Shown piece by piece: positions 8,937-18,656 of a stretch of DNA of 64,000 nt. The number at the start of each line of letters is the position of its first letter. Within the stretch, counting starts at the first letter, position 1. The DNA is from Tranzscheliella williamsii (Eukaryota; Basidiomycota; Ustilaginomycetes; Ustilaginales; Ustilaginaceae), in the NCBI GenBank assembly GCA_023212725.1, contig JALBYF010000007.1, positions 186,001-250,000 of the forward strand, in the 5' to 3' direction. The notes under the pieces were generated by a model. That model saw only the letters and a program-made list of their open reading frames with translations, made no database searches and was not told the DNA's origin. The position numbers and the translations under genes are program-made.

Positions 8937-10616
8937 CTACTTGTTATTGGGTTTCCGAGTGAAGAAGCTGTTGAGGCTCTGCTGGCCCTTCTTGGCTGGC
9001 GGTGGCGCGCTTGGTTTCTTGTTGGTAGGTGGGGGTGCTGTGGTGTCCTTGTTGGGTGCCGCCGGGTCAGATGGCTGCCTCTTTGGAGGCGGGGGGGCGG
9101 GGCTGGCAGACGTCGAGGCGGGCGGTGGCTTGTTTAATGCCGCCTTGGCGTTTTGCTGCGGGGCGGTCTTGGGGGCGGCGCGCTTGGTGCCAAGGGCGGG
9201 GGGTGCGTCGGACTCTTGGGACGAGTAGGACTCGTACTCGTCGACGGTCTTGGTGACCGTATACCCGCGCTCGTCCTTGGTGCGCACCTTCTTGCTGCCG
9301 GTCTTGCGCTTCTTGCGCACCCTACGCCTCGGCGCTGTCGCCTCGGCGGTGCCTTTCATCATCGCGGTGCTCGGCTGCTCGGCGACCGCGACTGCAGTGT
9401 CGGCGTCGTGGCTCTCGTCCACGTCCATCATCGCCTCTAGCTCCCGCCGCTGCGCCGCTTCTTGCCTCTCGGTCTGCGATCGTCCGTCGGCTCGCTTACC
9501 GGTGCCGCGCGCACCTGTGCTCGCCACCGCCCCACCCGCGGCTACGTGCCCCTCCTCCTCTGCATCGTCACCGCCACCGTACCCAAGCTTCTCGGGCTTG
9601 CCATCCTCTTCCTCCTCCTCTTCCGAATCGACGTGCATGTCAGCGTCGCCGCCATCGTTGTCGTCCTCGTCGTCACTGCCAAGCAGCGCCTTACGGCTGT
9701 TTCTTGCATTTGTTCTCCCCTTTACTGATACACTCTCGCCCGCATCCTTAGCGCTGGTCTTTGCTTCGGTCCCCTTTGGCTTAGCGCGGCTCCAGTCGAG
9801 CCCGGCGCCCTTCTTGCTTGTGGCTGATGCGGTTGCTGCCGTCCGTGCTGGCGGCGCTGTAGGCTTTGACTCCTGCTTCTCCTGCTTTATCGGCATTACT
9901 GAAGCCGATGAAGGAGCCGCAGTGGATTTGACCTCTGCCGTGGCGGTTGGCGCAGTGGTCGCGGCGACGCGTGGCAGCGCCTTCTTGGGGTCGTAGTTGT
10001 CGTGGATGCCAGGGCTGATGACTACACCGAGCTCCGCACCGCGTTGGGTCTGCTGCCAAACGTCGATATACTTCTGCTGGGTGTGGAGGTCGTACTGAAC
10101 CGCGGTAAGCTGCGTGGGATCCCGGAGCTGGCCCGCAGTGAGCGAGTAGACATGGCACGAGCTGACGGTGCTGAACCCGGCCTTGGCCGCATCGAGCTTG
10201 TCTGCGGCGACGAGTCGGATCGTCTGCCGCGCAACGGTCGTCTCGGTCTGGCGCCGCGAAACGCGGTCATCCAAGAAGCTGGACTGCGCTGAGGCAGAAG
10301 AAGAAGCTAGCGTCGAACCGCTGCCCGCCTGCGCGTGCTCTTGGCTCTTGCTGAACGAGGAAGCTTCACGCTCTGGCTTGCTGCCTGGCGCGACCGCAGT
10401 GGTTGCGTTAGGGACGCCTATAAGGATGTACGTAGCCTGTACATCCGAATCGTGCCTGTGTGTCTCGTAGAAGGCGGCAAGCGCCTGTTTTGCTTGCTGC
10501 ACGTGGATGCGCAGCTCGCGGCTCAAGAGGCGGTAGGTGATAAGCTTCTTGTTGTGCTGGACCCAGGAGGTGAGGAACGCATCGTGTTCAGAGGCCAAGG
10601 CCCCATTTGCAACCAT
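8937..10616 (-). CDS. POL32: DNA polymerase delta subunit 3 (Pol32/Cdc27/POLD3)
   Basis: A single-exon, 559-residue protein. The N-terminal 75 residues (LTSWVQHNKKLITYRLLSRELRIHVQQAKQ in pieces, then FYETHR) form the winged-helix domain that binds the Pol delta B-subunit. The remainder is long, charged and disordered, with Glu/Asp clusters (DSEEEEEEDG), Lys-rich patches (RRRVRKKRKTGSKK) and a Pro/Ala tail. The extreme C-terminus carries a PCNA-binding PIP box, QQSLNSFF at residues 545-552, in the position expected for Pol32. The subunit ties Pol delta to PCNA and supports processive synthesis, break-induced replication and translesion synthesis. It is transcribed divergently from DBP5. Confidence 0.9.
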   Translation of the reverse strand: MVANGALASEHDAFLTSWVQHNKKLITYRLLSRELRIHVQQAKQALAAFYETHRHDSDVQATYILIGVPNATTAVAPGSKPEREASSFSKSQEHAQAGSGSTLASSSASAQSSFLDDRVSRRQTETTVARQTIRLVAADKLDAAKAGFSTVSSCHVYSLTAGQLRDPTQLTAVQYDLHTQQKYIDVWQQTQRGAELGVVISPGIHDNYDPKKALPRVAATTAPTATAEVKSTAAPSSASVMPIKQEKQESKPTAPPARTAATASATSKKGAGLDWSRAKPKGTEAKTSAKDAGESVSVKGRTNARNSRKALLGSDDEDDNDGGDADMHVDSEEEEEEDGKPEKLGYGGGDDAEEEGHVAAGGAVASTGARGTGKRADGRSQTERQEAAQRRELEAMMDVDESHDADTAVAVAEQPSTAMMKGTAEATAPRRRVRKKRKTGSKKVRTKDERGYTVTKTVDEYESYSSQESDAPPALGTKRAAPKTAPQQNAKAALNKPPPASTSASPAPPPPKRQPSDPAAPNKDTTAPPPTNKKPSAPPPAKKGQQSLNSFFTRKPNNK

Positions 10617-11094
10617 CTTAGCTATCTACCACGTCCTTGAGCGCCGGACCGGCTGCTGGCGTTCTCGAGGGATGTTCGCTGGCATATATGGTGTGCATAC
10701 ATGAAAGTGGTCAGCCAGGCGAGCTAGCTGGGAGCCGGAGAGCAAACCACAGCATGGTAATTACTACTTCCGTTGGTGGTGTTCGCTTCGAGTCTCGCTG
10801 CTTTACGCGTAGCGTGTATCCATGTTAGAGCACTACCAAACGCGTCTTACTCAACTTAACATGCCAGCTGCAAAGAAGAAGATCTTTCACGTTACTGTGA
10901 CTTGTGACTGCAGATCGATCACCGCGCTGTGCGAGAAAGCTCAACACGCACGGAAAGACTTCACGAAGTAACAGCCAGGCGAGCTCCAAGCTAACAGCCA
11001 AGCGTGTGAAGATGAGCTCCACACCAACACGAAGAAAGCAAGCGGGACCGAGCCTTGCTTCTCGATTCGACCCTTCATTGCTTCGCATTCCATC
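10617..11094. promoter_or_regulatory. divergent promoter, POL32 / DBP5
   Basis: No gene. Contains a GTTACTGTGACTTGTGACTG stretch near 10890-10911, one of several such TGTGAC-rich motifs in this window's spacers. Confidence 0.4.
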
Positions 11095-12620
11095 ATGGCC
11101 GATAACAAGGACACGCCAGCGTCTGTCGCTGCACCGGCCACGGCCGACAGCAAGGTGAGCGACCTTGCCGCCGGCATCTCCGGGCTCATGGGGAGCAAGG
11201 ACGATGCTTCGAAGAAGGATGGCGCTGCTACCGCTCCTGCTGCTGCAGCTGAGGACTCCAACTTGCGCGAATCGTCTCACGAGGTGCAGGTCACCTTGGC
11301 CGATCAGCAAGCCGACCCCAACTCGCCGCTGTTCTCGGTAAAGACCTTCGAGGCGTTGGGCCTGCACGAAAATCTACTCAAGGGTATCTATGCCATGAAG
11401 TACCAGAAACCTTCCAAAATCCAGGAAAAGGCGCTGCCTCTGCTGCTGCAGAATCCGTGAGTTGGCCCACTTGCCTTGCCCTTTCCCGCCTAAGCCTCAG
11501 CTGCGTGCTGACCTAGATCGACTTGCTCTGTTGCAACTTGTTGGTTTTCGACAGACCCAAAAACATGATTGGACAGTCTCAGTCCGGAACGGGTAAAACA
11601 GCTGCGTTCATTCTCACCATGCTGTCGCGGATCGACTACGACCTGCAAAAGCCTCAGGCTATTGCACTAGCCCCTTCGCGAGAGTTGGCGAGACAGATCA
11701 TGGACGTTGCACAAACCATGTCCAAGTTCACCAATGTCACCACCCGTCTCTGTCTTCCGGATGAAGTGAAGCGGGGCGAGCGGATCGATGCGCAGCTCAT
11801 TATCGGCACGCCAGGCAAGACGTTCGACATGATCAAGAGCAAGGGTATCGATACCTCGGCCATCAAGGTGTTTGTGCTCGACGAGGCGGACAATATGCTT
11901 GACCAGCAGTCCTTGGGCGAGCAGTCGATCCGGGTCAAGAACACCATGCCCAAGACATGCCAGCTGGTCCTCTTCTCGGCGACATTCCCTACCAACGTGC
12001 ACGAGTTTGCTGTGCGCATTGCTCCCGGTGCCAACGAGATCCGGTTGAAACAAGAAGAGCTGTCCGTGGAGGGGATCAAGCAGTTCTACATGGACTGCCG
12101 AGATCAAGACCACAAGTACGAGGTGCTCGTCGAGCTGTACAATCTGCTGACCATCGGCCAGAGCATCATCTTTTGCGCCAAGCGGGAAACTGCCGATCGG
12201 ATCGCGCAAAAGATGACCTTGGAGGGTCACAAGGTGGACTCGCTGCACGGCAAGCTGGAGACGTCGGAGCGAGACCGCACCATCGATGCCTTCCGCGACG
12301 GCAAGAGCAAGGTGCTCATCTCGACCAACGTGATTGCGCGAGGCATCGACATCCAGCAGGTGACGCTGGTGATCAACTACGACATGCCGCTCACCCAGAC
12401 CGGCGAGGCGGATGCGGAAACGTACCTGCACAGGATTGGCCGTACCGGCCGATTCGGCCGAAAGGGCGTCTCGATCAACTTTGTCCACGATCAGCAGAGC
12501 TGGACCTACATGGACCAGATCGAAAAGGCACTCAAATGCTCCATCACCCGTGTCGCCACAAACGATCTGGAAGAGATGGAAGCCACCATCAAGGAAGCGC
12601 TCAAGCAAATCGGCAAGTAA
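11095..12620 (+). CDS. DBP5: DBP5/DDX19 mRNA-export DEAD-box helicase (two exons)
   Basis: Exons 11095-11456 and 11555-12620 are joined across a 98-bp intron (GTGAGT donor, GACAG acceptor) that splits a proline codon, giving 475 residues. The first exon carries the variable N-terminus and the Q motif ([19 protein letters not shown], then [13 protein letters not shown]). The second carries SQSGTGKT (I), APSRELARQ (Ia), GTPGK (Ib), VLDEADNM (DEAD), SATFP (III), [14 protein letters not shown] (V) and [13 protein letters not shown] (VI). The [17 protein letters not shown] segment and the [17 protein letters not shown] insert are typical of Dbp5. The protein remodels mRNPs at the cytoplasmic face of the nuclear pore with Gle1 and inositol hexakisphosphate. 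RAE1, another mRNA export factor, lies 2.8 kb downstream on the same strand. Confidence 0.93.
11457..11554 (+). other. DBP5 intron
   Basis: Begins GTGAGT and ends with GACAG. Splicing restores the [13 protein letters not shown] reading that is conserved in Dbp5 proteins. Confidence 0.88.
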
Positions 12621-13316
12621 TCTTGACAGCCGCAGCTCACCCATGCCAATCTTCATACCCTTCCCTTCACCCTATCTACATTTTCTCCTATCGCCTAGTA
12701 GGGTCTCGCACCGGGTGTGATGTTTGTGTTCACAGCCATGTGGCGGTGTAAACGGGTGCCGACTGAAACGACATCATTGTGGTCCCCTGACTGAGCTTCT
12801 ACTTGGAAGAGATGCCGTTGCTGAAAGCGTAAGCAGTCGTTCTTGATCTAACACCCCATATGGCCGAAAATCGAAACCTGTGTGGCGAAGCGGCCAAGCG
12901 CCCGTTCGATCGGATTCCAAATGGCGAGCGAATCTGTCCCCGAATGCCATCTCCGGGATTAAAGCAAGACAAATGAAACCGCCCCAGCAAACGGATATCT
13001 AAGCTTAATTTCGAACTGTGTGTGGGCGGAAAGTCAAATCGAAGTACGTGCTTCCGAATTGTATGCCACGATTACGACGTTGTCATCTGAAAGCCGGGAG
13101 CAAGTCACAGCTAGTAGCAGACCACAACTTCCGAATTAAACCAGGTTGATGCTACGAGTATATGATGGGGAAGGTTCTCAAGTTCTGGAATTCAATCTGG
13201 ATGTGAATCTGAAACTGTAATGGCCCCGGCATCTTGCCCTGCCGTACATACCTTCTTCCCAATCGTGGGCGCTTCTTGCCCTCCCATCATCACGCACACC
13301 CGCATCGCAACATCAT
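12621..13316. promoter_or_regulatory. intergenic, DBP5 3' flank and TRR1 promoter
   Basis: No gene is seen. The 13230-13316 part is C/T-rich, consistent with a transcribed leader. Confidence 0.4.
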
Positions 13317-14654
13317 ATGAGCCTAGCTCGAGTCACTGTTTGCTCGACACCGTTCATCTCAGCTTCTGCATCGCTATCAGCTGCAGTACTTTCCTCGTCC
13401 CTACCCGCGCTTCGACCCCGCATCTCTGCTTCTACTCGCAAGGCCGCCTCTTCGAGATCTTGCTTCTCGTCCCGCTCGTCGTCCTCCTTTGGACATCGCC
13501 CTAGTCCTCGGTCTTACCTCGCCCACGCAACCGCTTTTTCTGCTCTGACAGTGGCTGACTCCGACGTCACCCGTTCGATCTCCACTTCGTCCTGTAGCAA
13601 CAGCATGTCGCACGCAAATGGCTCGTCCTCAGCGGACCAGAAGGTCCACAAGGTAGTCATCATTGGCTCCGGTCCCGCTGGTCACACTGCCGCTATCTAT
13701 CTGGCCCGGGCTAATCTCGAGCCGGTGCTGTTTGAAGGGATGCTCGCCAACGGCCTTGCCCCCGGTGGCCAGCTCACCACCACCACGGATGTAGAGAACT
13801 TCCCAGGTTTCCCCGATGGTATCCGTGGGCCCGAAATCATGGACAAGTTCCGTGCGCAGTCGGTCCGGTTCGGCACCGAGATCCACACCGAGACCATCTC
13901 CAAGGTGGATCTCTCCTCGAGACCCTTTAAATTCTGGAGGGAGTATGCTGAGGACCAGGCGCCTGAGCTCACCGAGACGCTCATCATTGCTACCGGTGCC
14001 AGCGCCAAGCGAATGAATCTGCCAGGCGAAGATACGTATTGGCAGAGCGGTATTTCTGCCTGTGCTGTTTGCGACGGAGCGGTGCCTATCTTCCGAAACA
14101 AGCCGCTGGTGGTCGTCGGCGGTGGCGACAGTGCTGCTGAGGAGGCCATGTACCTGACCAAGTACGCATCGCATGTCAACGTCCTTGTGCGCAGAGACGA
14201 GCTGCGAGCGTCAAAGATCATGGCCAAGCGTCTCCTGGCCCATCCCAAGGTGACGGTGCACTTCAACACGGTGCCCACCGAGGCCAAGGGGGATGGCGAG
14301 CTTCTCAAGGCGGTCAAGGTCAAGAACTCCAAGACGGGCGAGGAGCGCGACATGGAGGCCAACGGTCTCTTTTACGCTATCGGCCATCTGCCTGCCACCT
14401 CGCTGGTCAAAGGCCAGGTGGACTGCGACAACGACGGCTACATTATCACCACGCCCGGCACCGCCCAGACCTCGATCAAGGGCGTCTTCGCTGCCGGTGA
14501 TGTCGCCGACAAAAAGTACAGACAGGCCATCACCTCGGCAGGCACAGGCTGCATCGCCGCCCTAGAAGCCGAACGCTTGCTCGCCGAAGAAGAGATCCTT
14601 GATCCCGTCGACATGGCCAAGGCCAACCACTACACCGGCACCGACAAGCTATAG
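13317..14654 (+). CDS. TRR1: thioredoxin reductase, with a Ser/Arg-rich N-terminal extension
   Basis: A low-molecular-weight NADPH-thioredoxin reductase of 445 residues in one exon. The FAD-binding GSGPAG begins near residue 115, the redox-active CAVC is at 249-252, the NADPH-binding GGGDSA follows at about 266, and the second FAD motif ([11 protein letters not shown]) is near residue 392. About 96 residues precede the usual start of the family. That extension is rich in Ser, Arg and Ala with almost no acidic residues, like a mitochondrial presequence. An in-frame ATG at 13605 (residue 97, MSHANG) would give a 349-residue cytosolic form of normal length. So one gene may supply both compartments through two starts. 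The enzyme reduces thioredoxin for peroxiredoxins and ribonucleotide reductase. Confidence 0.92.
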   Translation: MSLARVTVCSTPFISASASLSAAVLSSSLPALRPRISASTRKAASSRSCFSSRSSSSFGHRPSPRSYLAHATAFSALTVADSDVTRSISTSSCSNSMSHANGSSSADQKVHKVVIIGSGPAGHTAAIYLARANLEPVLFEGMLANGLAPGGQLTTTTDVENFPGFPDGIRGPEIMDKFRAQSVRFGTEIHTETISKVDLSSRPFKFWREYAEDQAPELTETLIIATGASAKRMNLPGEDTYWQSGISACAVCDGAVPIFRNKPLVVVGGGDSAAEEAMYLTKYASHVNVLVRRDELRASKIMAKRLLAHPKVTVHFNTVPTEAKGDGELLKAVKVKNSKTGEERDMEANGLFYAIGHLPATSLVKGQVDCDNDGYIITTPGTAQTSIKGVFAAGDVADKKYRQAITSAGTGCIAALEAERLLAEEEILDPVDMAKANHYTGTDKL

Positions 14655-15402
14655 ACCACGGTCCTCCCGCCAGCATCGCACCTCTCCTCCTCATCGTATC
14701 CCTGCTTTTCCTCGTCATCGCCGGCTTTTGCCTCCCTCCTCTGCCTTGTGCTGCCATCCAGGCCGCCAGTCACGTAGGATGCGGTTTCTTCCTCTTGTAA
14801 AAATGACGACCATGTGATGGTAGTCTCAGTTGGGCCATAGATGTACAACTTTCTTTCTTTTCCTGTGTGAACGGGCTGTTCTCAGTGTTTTCATCGGTCC
14901 CGCCAATGTATGAGGTTCCCTGCTGCGACACTCACCAAGGTGGTATTGCTGCAGGAAGGAGAGCAGAAGGATGGGAAGTGCTGACGCGTCACGTGACGAA
15001 CAGGCTGGGAAGGTCTCGATGGCGCAGCAAAAAAGGGAAATGCCAAGTGAGTTGAAGTGAGCCATCTTCTAGCAACGACGACGATGATGACGACAACGAC
15101 GACGGCCTAGACATCTATCGCTCCTTGCCCTCCTCTGCAGTAGAAGTTCAAGCGACTCGATCCCGCTCTACGGACGCACGCCGAACGACTGCCGACCGCT
15201 TTCCTTCAGACAGTATCGGCTGCCCACCAAGCAGCTAGGTCGCGACTGCTTCGCTTGTGGTGTCGCAACACTCCGCCTTCAGCACGCCTCCACCAACACT
15301 CGTCGCCTGGGACCTAGCTGCTCACGGAGACGCGCTCTGGTAGCGACACAAGTGTCTCGTGCAAGGATAGCGCTCGGCTGTGCAGTCTAGTGAGGCTGCA
15401 AG
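14655..15402. promoter_or_regulatory. intergenic, TRR1 3' flank and RAE1 promoter
   Basis: No gene. A short GAC/GAT trinucleotide tract occurs at about 15072-15105 and a pyrimidine-rich leader at about 15280-15330. Confidence 0.4.
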
Positions 15403-16590
15403 ATGGCGTTCTTTTCGTCGGCGTCGACGCCGAGCACGTTCGGTGCGCGGCCGGGCGGGGGCGCGACGCAAATCAACTCGACCGCGTCGTCCAAGACCAC
15501 AGGCGATCAGGACCAGGAGGTGACGCCGGGAGCTACGGACACGGTCAGCTGTCTCGCGTTTTCGCCGACGGCCGACTTCCTGGCGATGGGGTCGTGGGAC
15601 AACAACGTGCGCATCTACCAGATCAACAAGACCTCGCCGACGCCCGTCCAGCCGTGGCAGCAGTACTCGCACGAGGCGCCGGTGCTCGACCTGTGCTGGA
15701 GCACCGACGGCGCCAAGATCTTCTCGTGCGGCGCCGACAAGGTCTGCCGCATGTTTGACATGAACACCAACACCCCCACCGTCGTCGCGCAGCATCAGGA
15801 GCCCATCCGCTCCGTCCGCTGGCTCAACGTCGCCGGCGGCGTCCTGCTGACCGCGGGCTGGGACAAGCTGCTCAAAATCTGGAAGATCGATAACCCGGCC
15901 GCGCCGCAGGCGGTCCACACGCTCAACCTGCCCGAAAAGTGCTATGCGATGGACAATGTGCACAACGTCGTGGTGGTCGCCATGGCCGAGCGCATGGTGC
16001 TCGCCTTCCGGCTCGAGGAGACCGGCTCAATCACGCCGCTCACCGAGCAGCAGTCGCCGCTCAAGTACCAGACGCGCAGCATGGCGGTCCTGCCCGACGG
16101 CGACGGGTATGCGCTCGGCGGCGTCGAGGGACGCGTTGGAGTGCAGTACTTCCACGACCCGCCAGACAAGGACAACAAGGTGAAGAAGTTCGCCTTCAAG
16201 TGCCACCGCCGCGCCAACGCGGACCACCCCGAGGTGGCGCGCAACGAGTCGCACCTCTTCCCCGTCAACTGCATCGCCTTCAACGTGCACGGCACGTTTG
16301 CCACCGGCGGCGCCGACGGCAGCGTCAACTTCTGGTGCAAGCAGAGCCGCACCCGTCTGAAAACCATGGAGACCAAGGGCCCGCTCAACGCGCCCAAGGA
16401 GCTCTTCAAGACCAACCCCGCCAAACAGCCCATCACCGCGATCGGCTTCAACCGCGACGCCACCATCCTCGCCTACGCCATCGGCTACGACTGGCACAAG
16501 GGCTACCAGGCCGCCGGCCAGACCGAGCCCAAGGTCTTCATCCAGCCCGTCAACTACGAGGACGTCAAGAAGCGGCCTCCCAAAGCCTGA
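15403..16590 (+). CDS. RAE1: RAE1/Gle2 mRNA-export WD40 protein
   Basis: A 395-residue, single-exon beta-propeller. Repeats are visible as DTVSCLAFSPTADFLAMGSWDNNVRIY, VLDLCWSTDGAKIFSCGADKVCRMFD, IRSVRWLNVAGGVLLTAGWDKLLKIW (read in pieces) and, further on, VNCIAFNVHGTFATGGADGSVNFW. The GSWDNNVRIY blade and the late AYAIGYDWHKGY motif are Rae1 hallmarks that separate it from Bub3. Rae1 binds the GLEBS motif of nucleoporin Nup98/Nup116 and takes part in mRNA export and spindle assembly. Codons are strongly C-ending through most of the gene. It converges with the aldehyde dehydrogenase gene; the spacer is 155 bp. Confidence 0.93.
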   Translation: MAFFSSASTPSTFGARPGGGATQINSTASSKTTGDQDQEVTPGATDTVSCLAFSPTADFLAMGSWDNNVRIYQINKTSPTPVQPWQQYSHEAPVLDLCWSTDGAKIFSCGADKVCRMFDMNTNTPTVVAQHQEPIRSVRWLNVAGGVLLTAGWDKLLKIWKIDNPAAPQAVHTLNLPEKCYAMDNVHNVVVVAMAERMVLAFRLEETGSITPLTEQQSPLKYQTRSMAVLPDGDGYALGGVEGRVGVQYFHDPPDKDNKVKKFAFKCHRRANADHPEVARNESHLFPVNCIAFNVHGTFATGGADGSVNFWCKQSRTRLKTMETKGPLNAPKELFKTNPAKQPITAIGFNRDATILAYAIGYDWHKGYQAAGQTEPKVFIQPVNYEDVKKRPPKA

Positions 16591-16745
16591 GCCGCGTGCC
16601 ATCCGTATTTCTTCGCCGCCCGCGCCCCCATGCCTGTGCGCGTCTCGAGTGTGCCGTTTCGCTGACAAGGCGCGCGACCGCGAGCCGGTCCATCGCGACG
16701 ACAGTTACAGTACAGTATAGCAAGGGAAAGGAGCGGCAGATCAGT

Positions 16746-18656
16746 CTATAATGAGGAGGTGAGGAGGTGCCAGATGCCGGTGAGTTTTTGGAGGGGAGCG
16801 CCGTAAGCGAGGTGGAGGAGGCCGTGGACAAAGGTCCAGCTCTTGGTGGGGTTGGTGAGGGGGTAGTCGAGGGGGGCTGGGATGGCTGTGCGGAGGGTGG
16901 CGAAGAAGCGGTCGCGAGTGAGGGCCTTGGGGGTGGTGAGGGCGCGGAGGCCCTCGGGGCCTGCGAAGCGGCCGTAGCCGGACTTGCGGACGCCGCCGAA
17001 GGGGAGGGCCTGGTTGAGGTAGGAGACGCCGAAGTCGTTGATGTTGACCATGCCCGCGCGGAGGCGCGAGGCGATGTGGGCGGCTTCGGTGGGGTCAGCG
17101 GTGAAGACCGAGGCGCCGAGGGCATAGCGCGTCGAGTTGGCGAGTGCCAGCGCCGCGGCCACATCGCCACTCGCGTACGGCATCACGACAAACACGGGCC
17201 CAAACACCTCCTCCTGCGCGATCGCCATCTCTGGCGTCACCCCGCTCAGCAGCGTCGGCGCAAAGTAGTGCCCCCTCTGCCACACCGCGTGCGCATATCG
17301 CCGCCCGCCCACATGCAGCGTCGCCCCCCCCGCCACCGCCCCCGCCACCAGCTCCTCCAGCCGCCCAAACCGCGCATCTGTAATCATCGCCCCCACATCC
17401 ACCCGCCCCCCCTCCACCCCCGCGTTGAACCGCGTATCGTCCAGAAAACTCCCCACCTGCAAAGCCTCGATTCGCGGCTTGACAATCTCGAGCAGCTGGG
17501 GCACAATCGCCTCGTCCACGATGAACCGCTCAATGCCGATGCAGTTCTGCCCGGCGCCCTGGAAGCAGCTCCGCATCAGGGTAGAGGCAAAGTACTTGAG
17601 ATCGGCGCTCTTGGTAAGGATCGCAGGGTCCTTGCCGCCAAGCTCGAGCGTCACCGGCGTAAGCTCCTTTGTGGCGGCCATGGCAACCTTTCTGCCGACG
17701 TCTTCGGAGCCAATAAAGGTGATGTGGGCGATATCGGGGTGGGTGGTGAGCGCCTCGGCTGCGGCCGGGAAGCAGGTCACCAGCTGGACCAGCTCGGGGT
17801 CGGCACCGGCGGCGCGGAGACAGTGGCGGATGCAGTGGACAAAGTAGGTGGCGGACCAGGCGACGAGCTCGCTCGCCTTGACGACGACGGCGTTGCCGGC
17901 AAAAACGCTGCTGATGATGGGGCCCATGACGTTGTGCGCCGAGTAGTTCCAGCTGACGCAGGCGGCGACGACGCCCATGGGCTCGTGGTGCACCTGGCAC
18001 ACCTTGTGAGCGAGCAGCAGATTGGTCGGCCGCGTCTCGGTGCGCAGGACCTTTTCGCCGTTGTTGATGGTCCAGGCGAGCTTGCTGCATGTCGTCAGCA
18101 GCTCTCCGAACGCGGCATCGATGGCGGTCTTTCCTGTGTCGCGCGCGGCAACGCGGACGATGGTCTCGGCATCGTTGACAACCCAGTCGCGGATGGTGCG
18201 CAGCACCTTCCTCCTCGCGCCAAACGACGAGTCGCCCCACTTGACCTGCGCCGCCTTAGCACGCGCAATCTTGGCGTGGATGCTCTCCACCGTGTCCGCA
18301 TCCACCTCGCCGATGTAGTACGCCGTGGCAGGATCGTAGCAGACAATCTTGCCCGGCTTGTCCTTCGACGTAATGGCGGGAGGGTCCAGAATCTCGCCCT
18401 TCCATCCCGGTCGCGCTTGCTCGGGGCAGCCAAGCTGGACAGCTACGCCGCGTTCCGCGTTCCATGCAGCGAGCACCGAGCCTAGTTGCGAGACGGAAAG
18501 CACGACAACGAGCGTGACTATGAGCGAGGAAGGCGACCGTACGGGCAGGGTTGCCAGAACGGGAAACAGGCGGATAAGGGCCAGATCGACCGACTGACCT
18601 GCCAGCCTGAGCTCGACCCCGACCGAATCGGCGACCTTTGTAATCAGACTCGCCAT
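16746..18656 (-). CDS. MSC7: MSC7-type membrane-anchored aldehyde dehydrogenase
   Basis: A 636-residue ALDH-superfamily protein from ATG at 18656; the frame extends four codons further only through a GTG. A hydrophobic segment at residues 45-65 (IVTLVVVLSVSQLG core) predicts one N-terminal membrane span, absent from soluble ALDHs. Catalytic residues are present: Glu338 in ELGGKDP and Cys372 in GQNCIGIER. NAD-binding and structural motifs (VSWNYSAHN, EEVFGPV, PFGGVRKSGYGR) are intact. The membrane anchor and the GQNCIGIER version of the active site match the fungal Msc7/YHR039C group, whose substrate is not established. The last 30 residues are hydrophobic/aromatic. Convergent with RAE1; divergent from the PTEN-like gene across a long spacer. 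The codon bias switches at about 17150. Confidence 0.85.
   Translation of the reverse strand: MASLITKVADSVGVELRLAGQSVDLALIRLFPVLATLPVRSPSSLIVTLVVVLSVSQLGSVLAAWNAERGVAVQLGCPEQARPGWKGEILDPPAITSKDKPGKIVCYDPATAYYIGEVDADTVESIHAKIARAKAAQVKWGDSSFGARRKVLRTIRDWVVNDAETIVRVAARDTGKTAIDAAFGELLTTCSKLAWTINNGEKVLRTETRPTNLLLAHKVCQVHHEPMGVVAACVSWNYSAHNVMGPIISSVFAGNAVVVKASELVAWSATYFVHCIRHCLRAAGADPELVQLVTCFPAAAEALTTHPDIAHITFIGSEDVGRKVAMAATKELTPVTLELGGKDPAILTKSADLKYFASTLMRSCFQGAGQNCIGIERFIVDEAIVPQLLEIVKPRIEALQVGSFLDDTRFNAGVEGGRVDVGAMITDARFGRLEELVAGAVAGGATLHVGGRRYAHAVWQRGHYFAPTLLSGVTPEMAIAQEEVFGPVFVVMPYASGDVAAALALANSTRYALGASVFTADPTEAAHIASRLRAGMVNINDFGVSYLNQALPFGGVRKSGYGRFAGPEGLRALTTPKALTRDRFFATLRTAIPAPLDYPLTNPTKSWTFVHGLLHLAYGAPLQKLTGIWHLLTSSL

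Noticed and set aside
11667..12656. 329-codon minus-strand frame antisense to DBP5
   Set aside because: All DEAD-box motifs are on the plus strand; the antisense frame is a shadow.
16767..18485. 572-codon plus-strand open frame antisense to the aldehyde dehydrogenase
   Set aside because: Composition is low-complexity and has no domain; the minus strand encodes a complete ALDH with catalytic residues. The frame is a by-product of GC-rich third positions.
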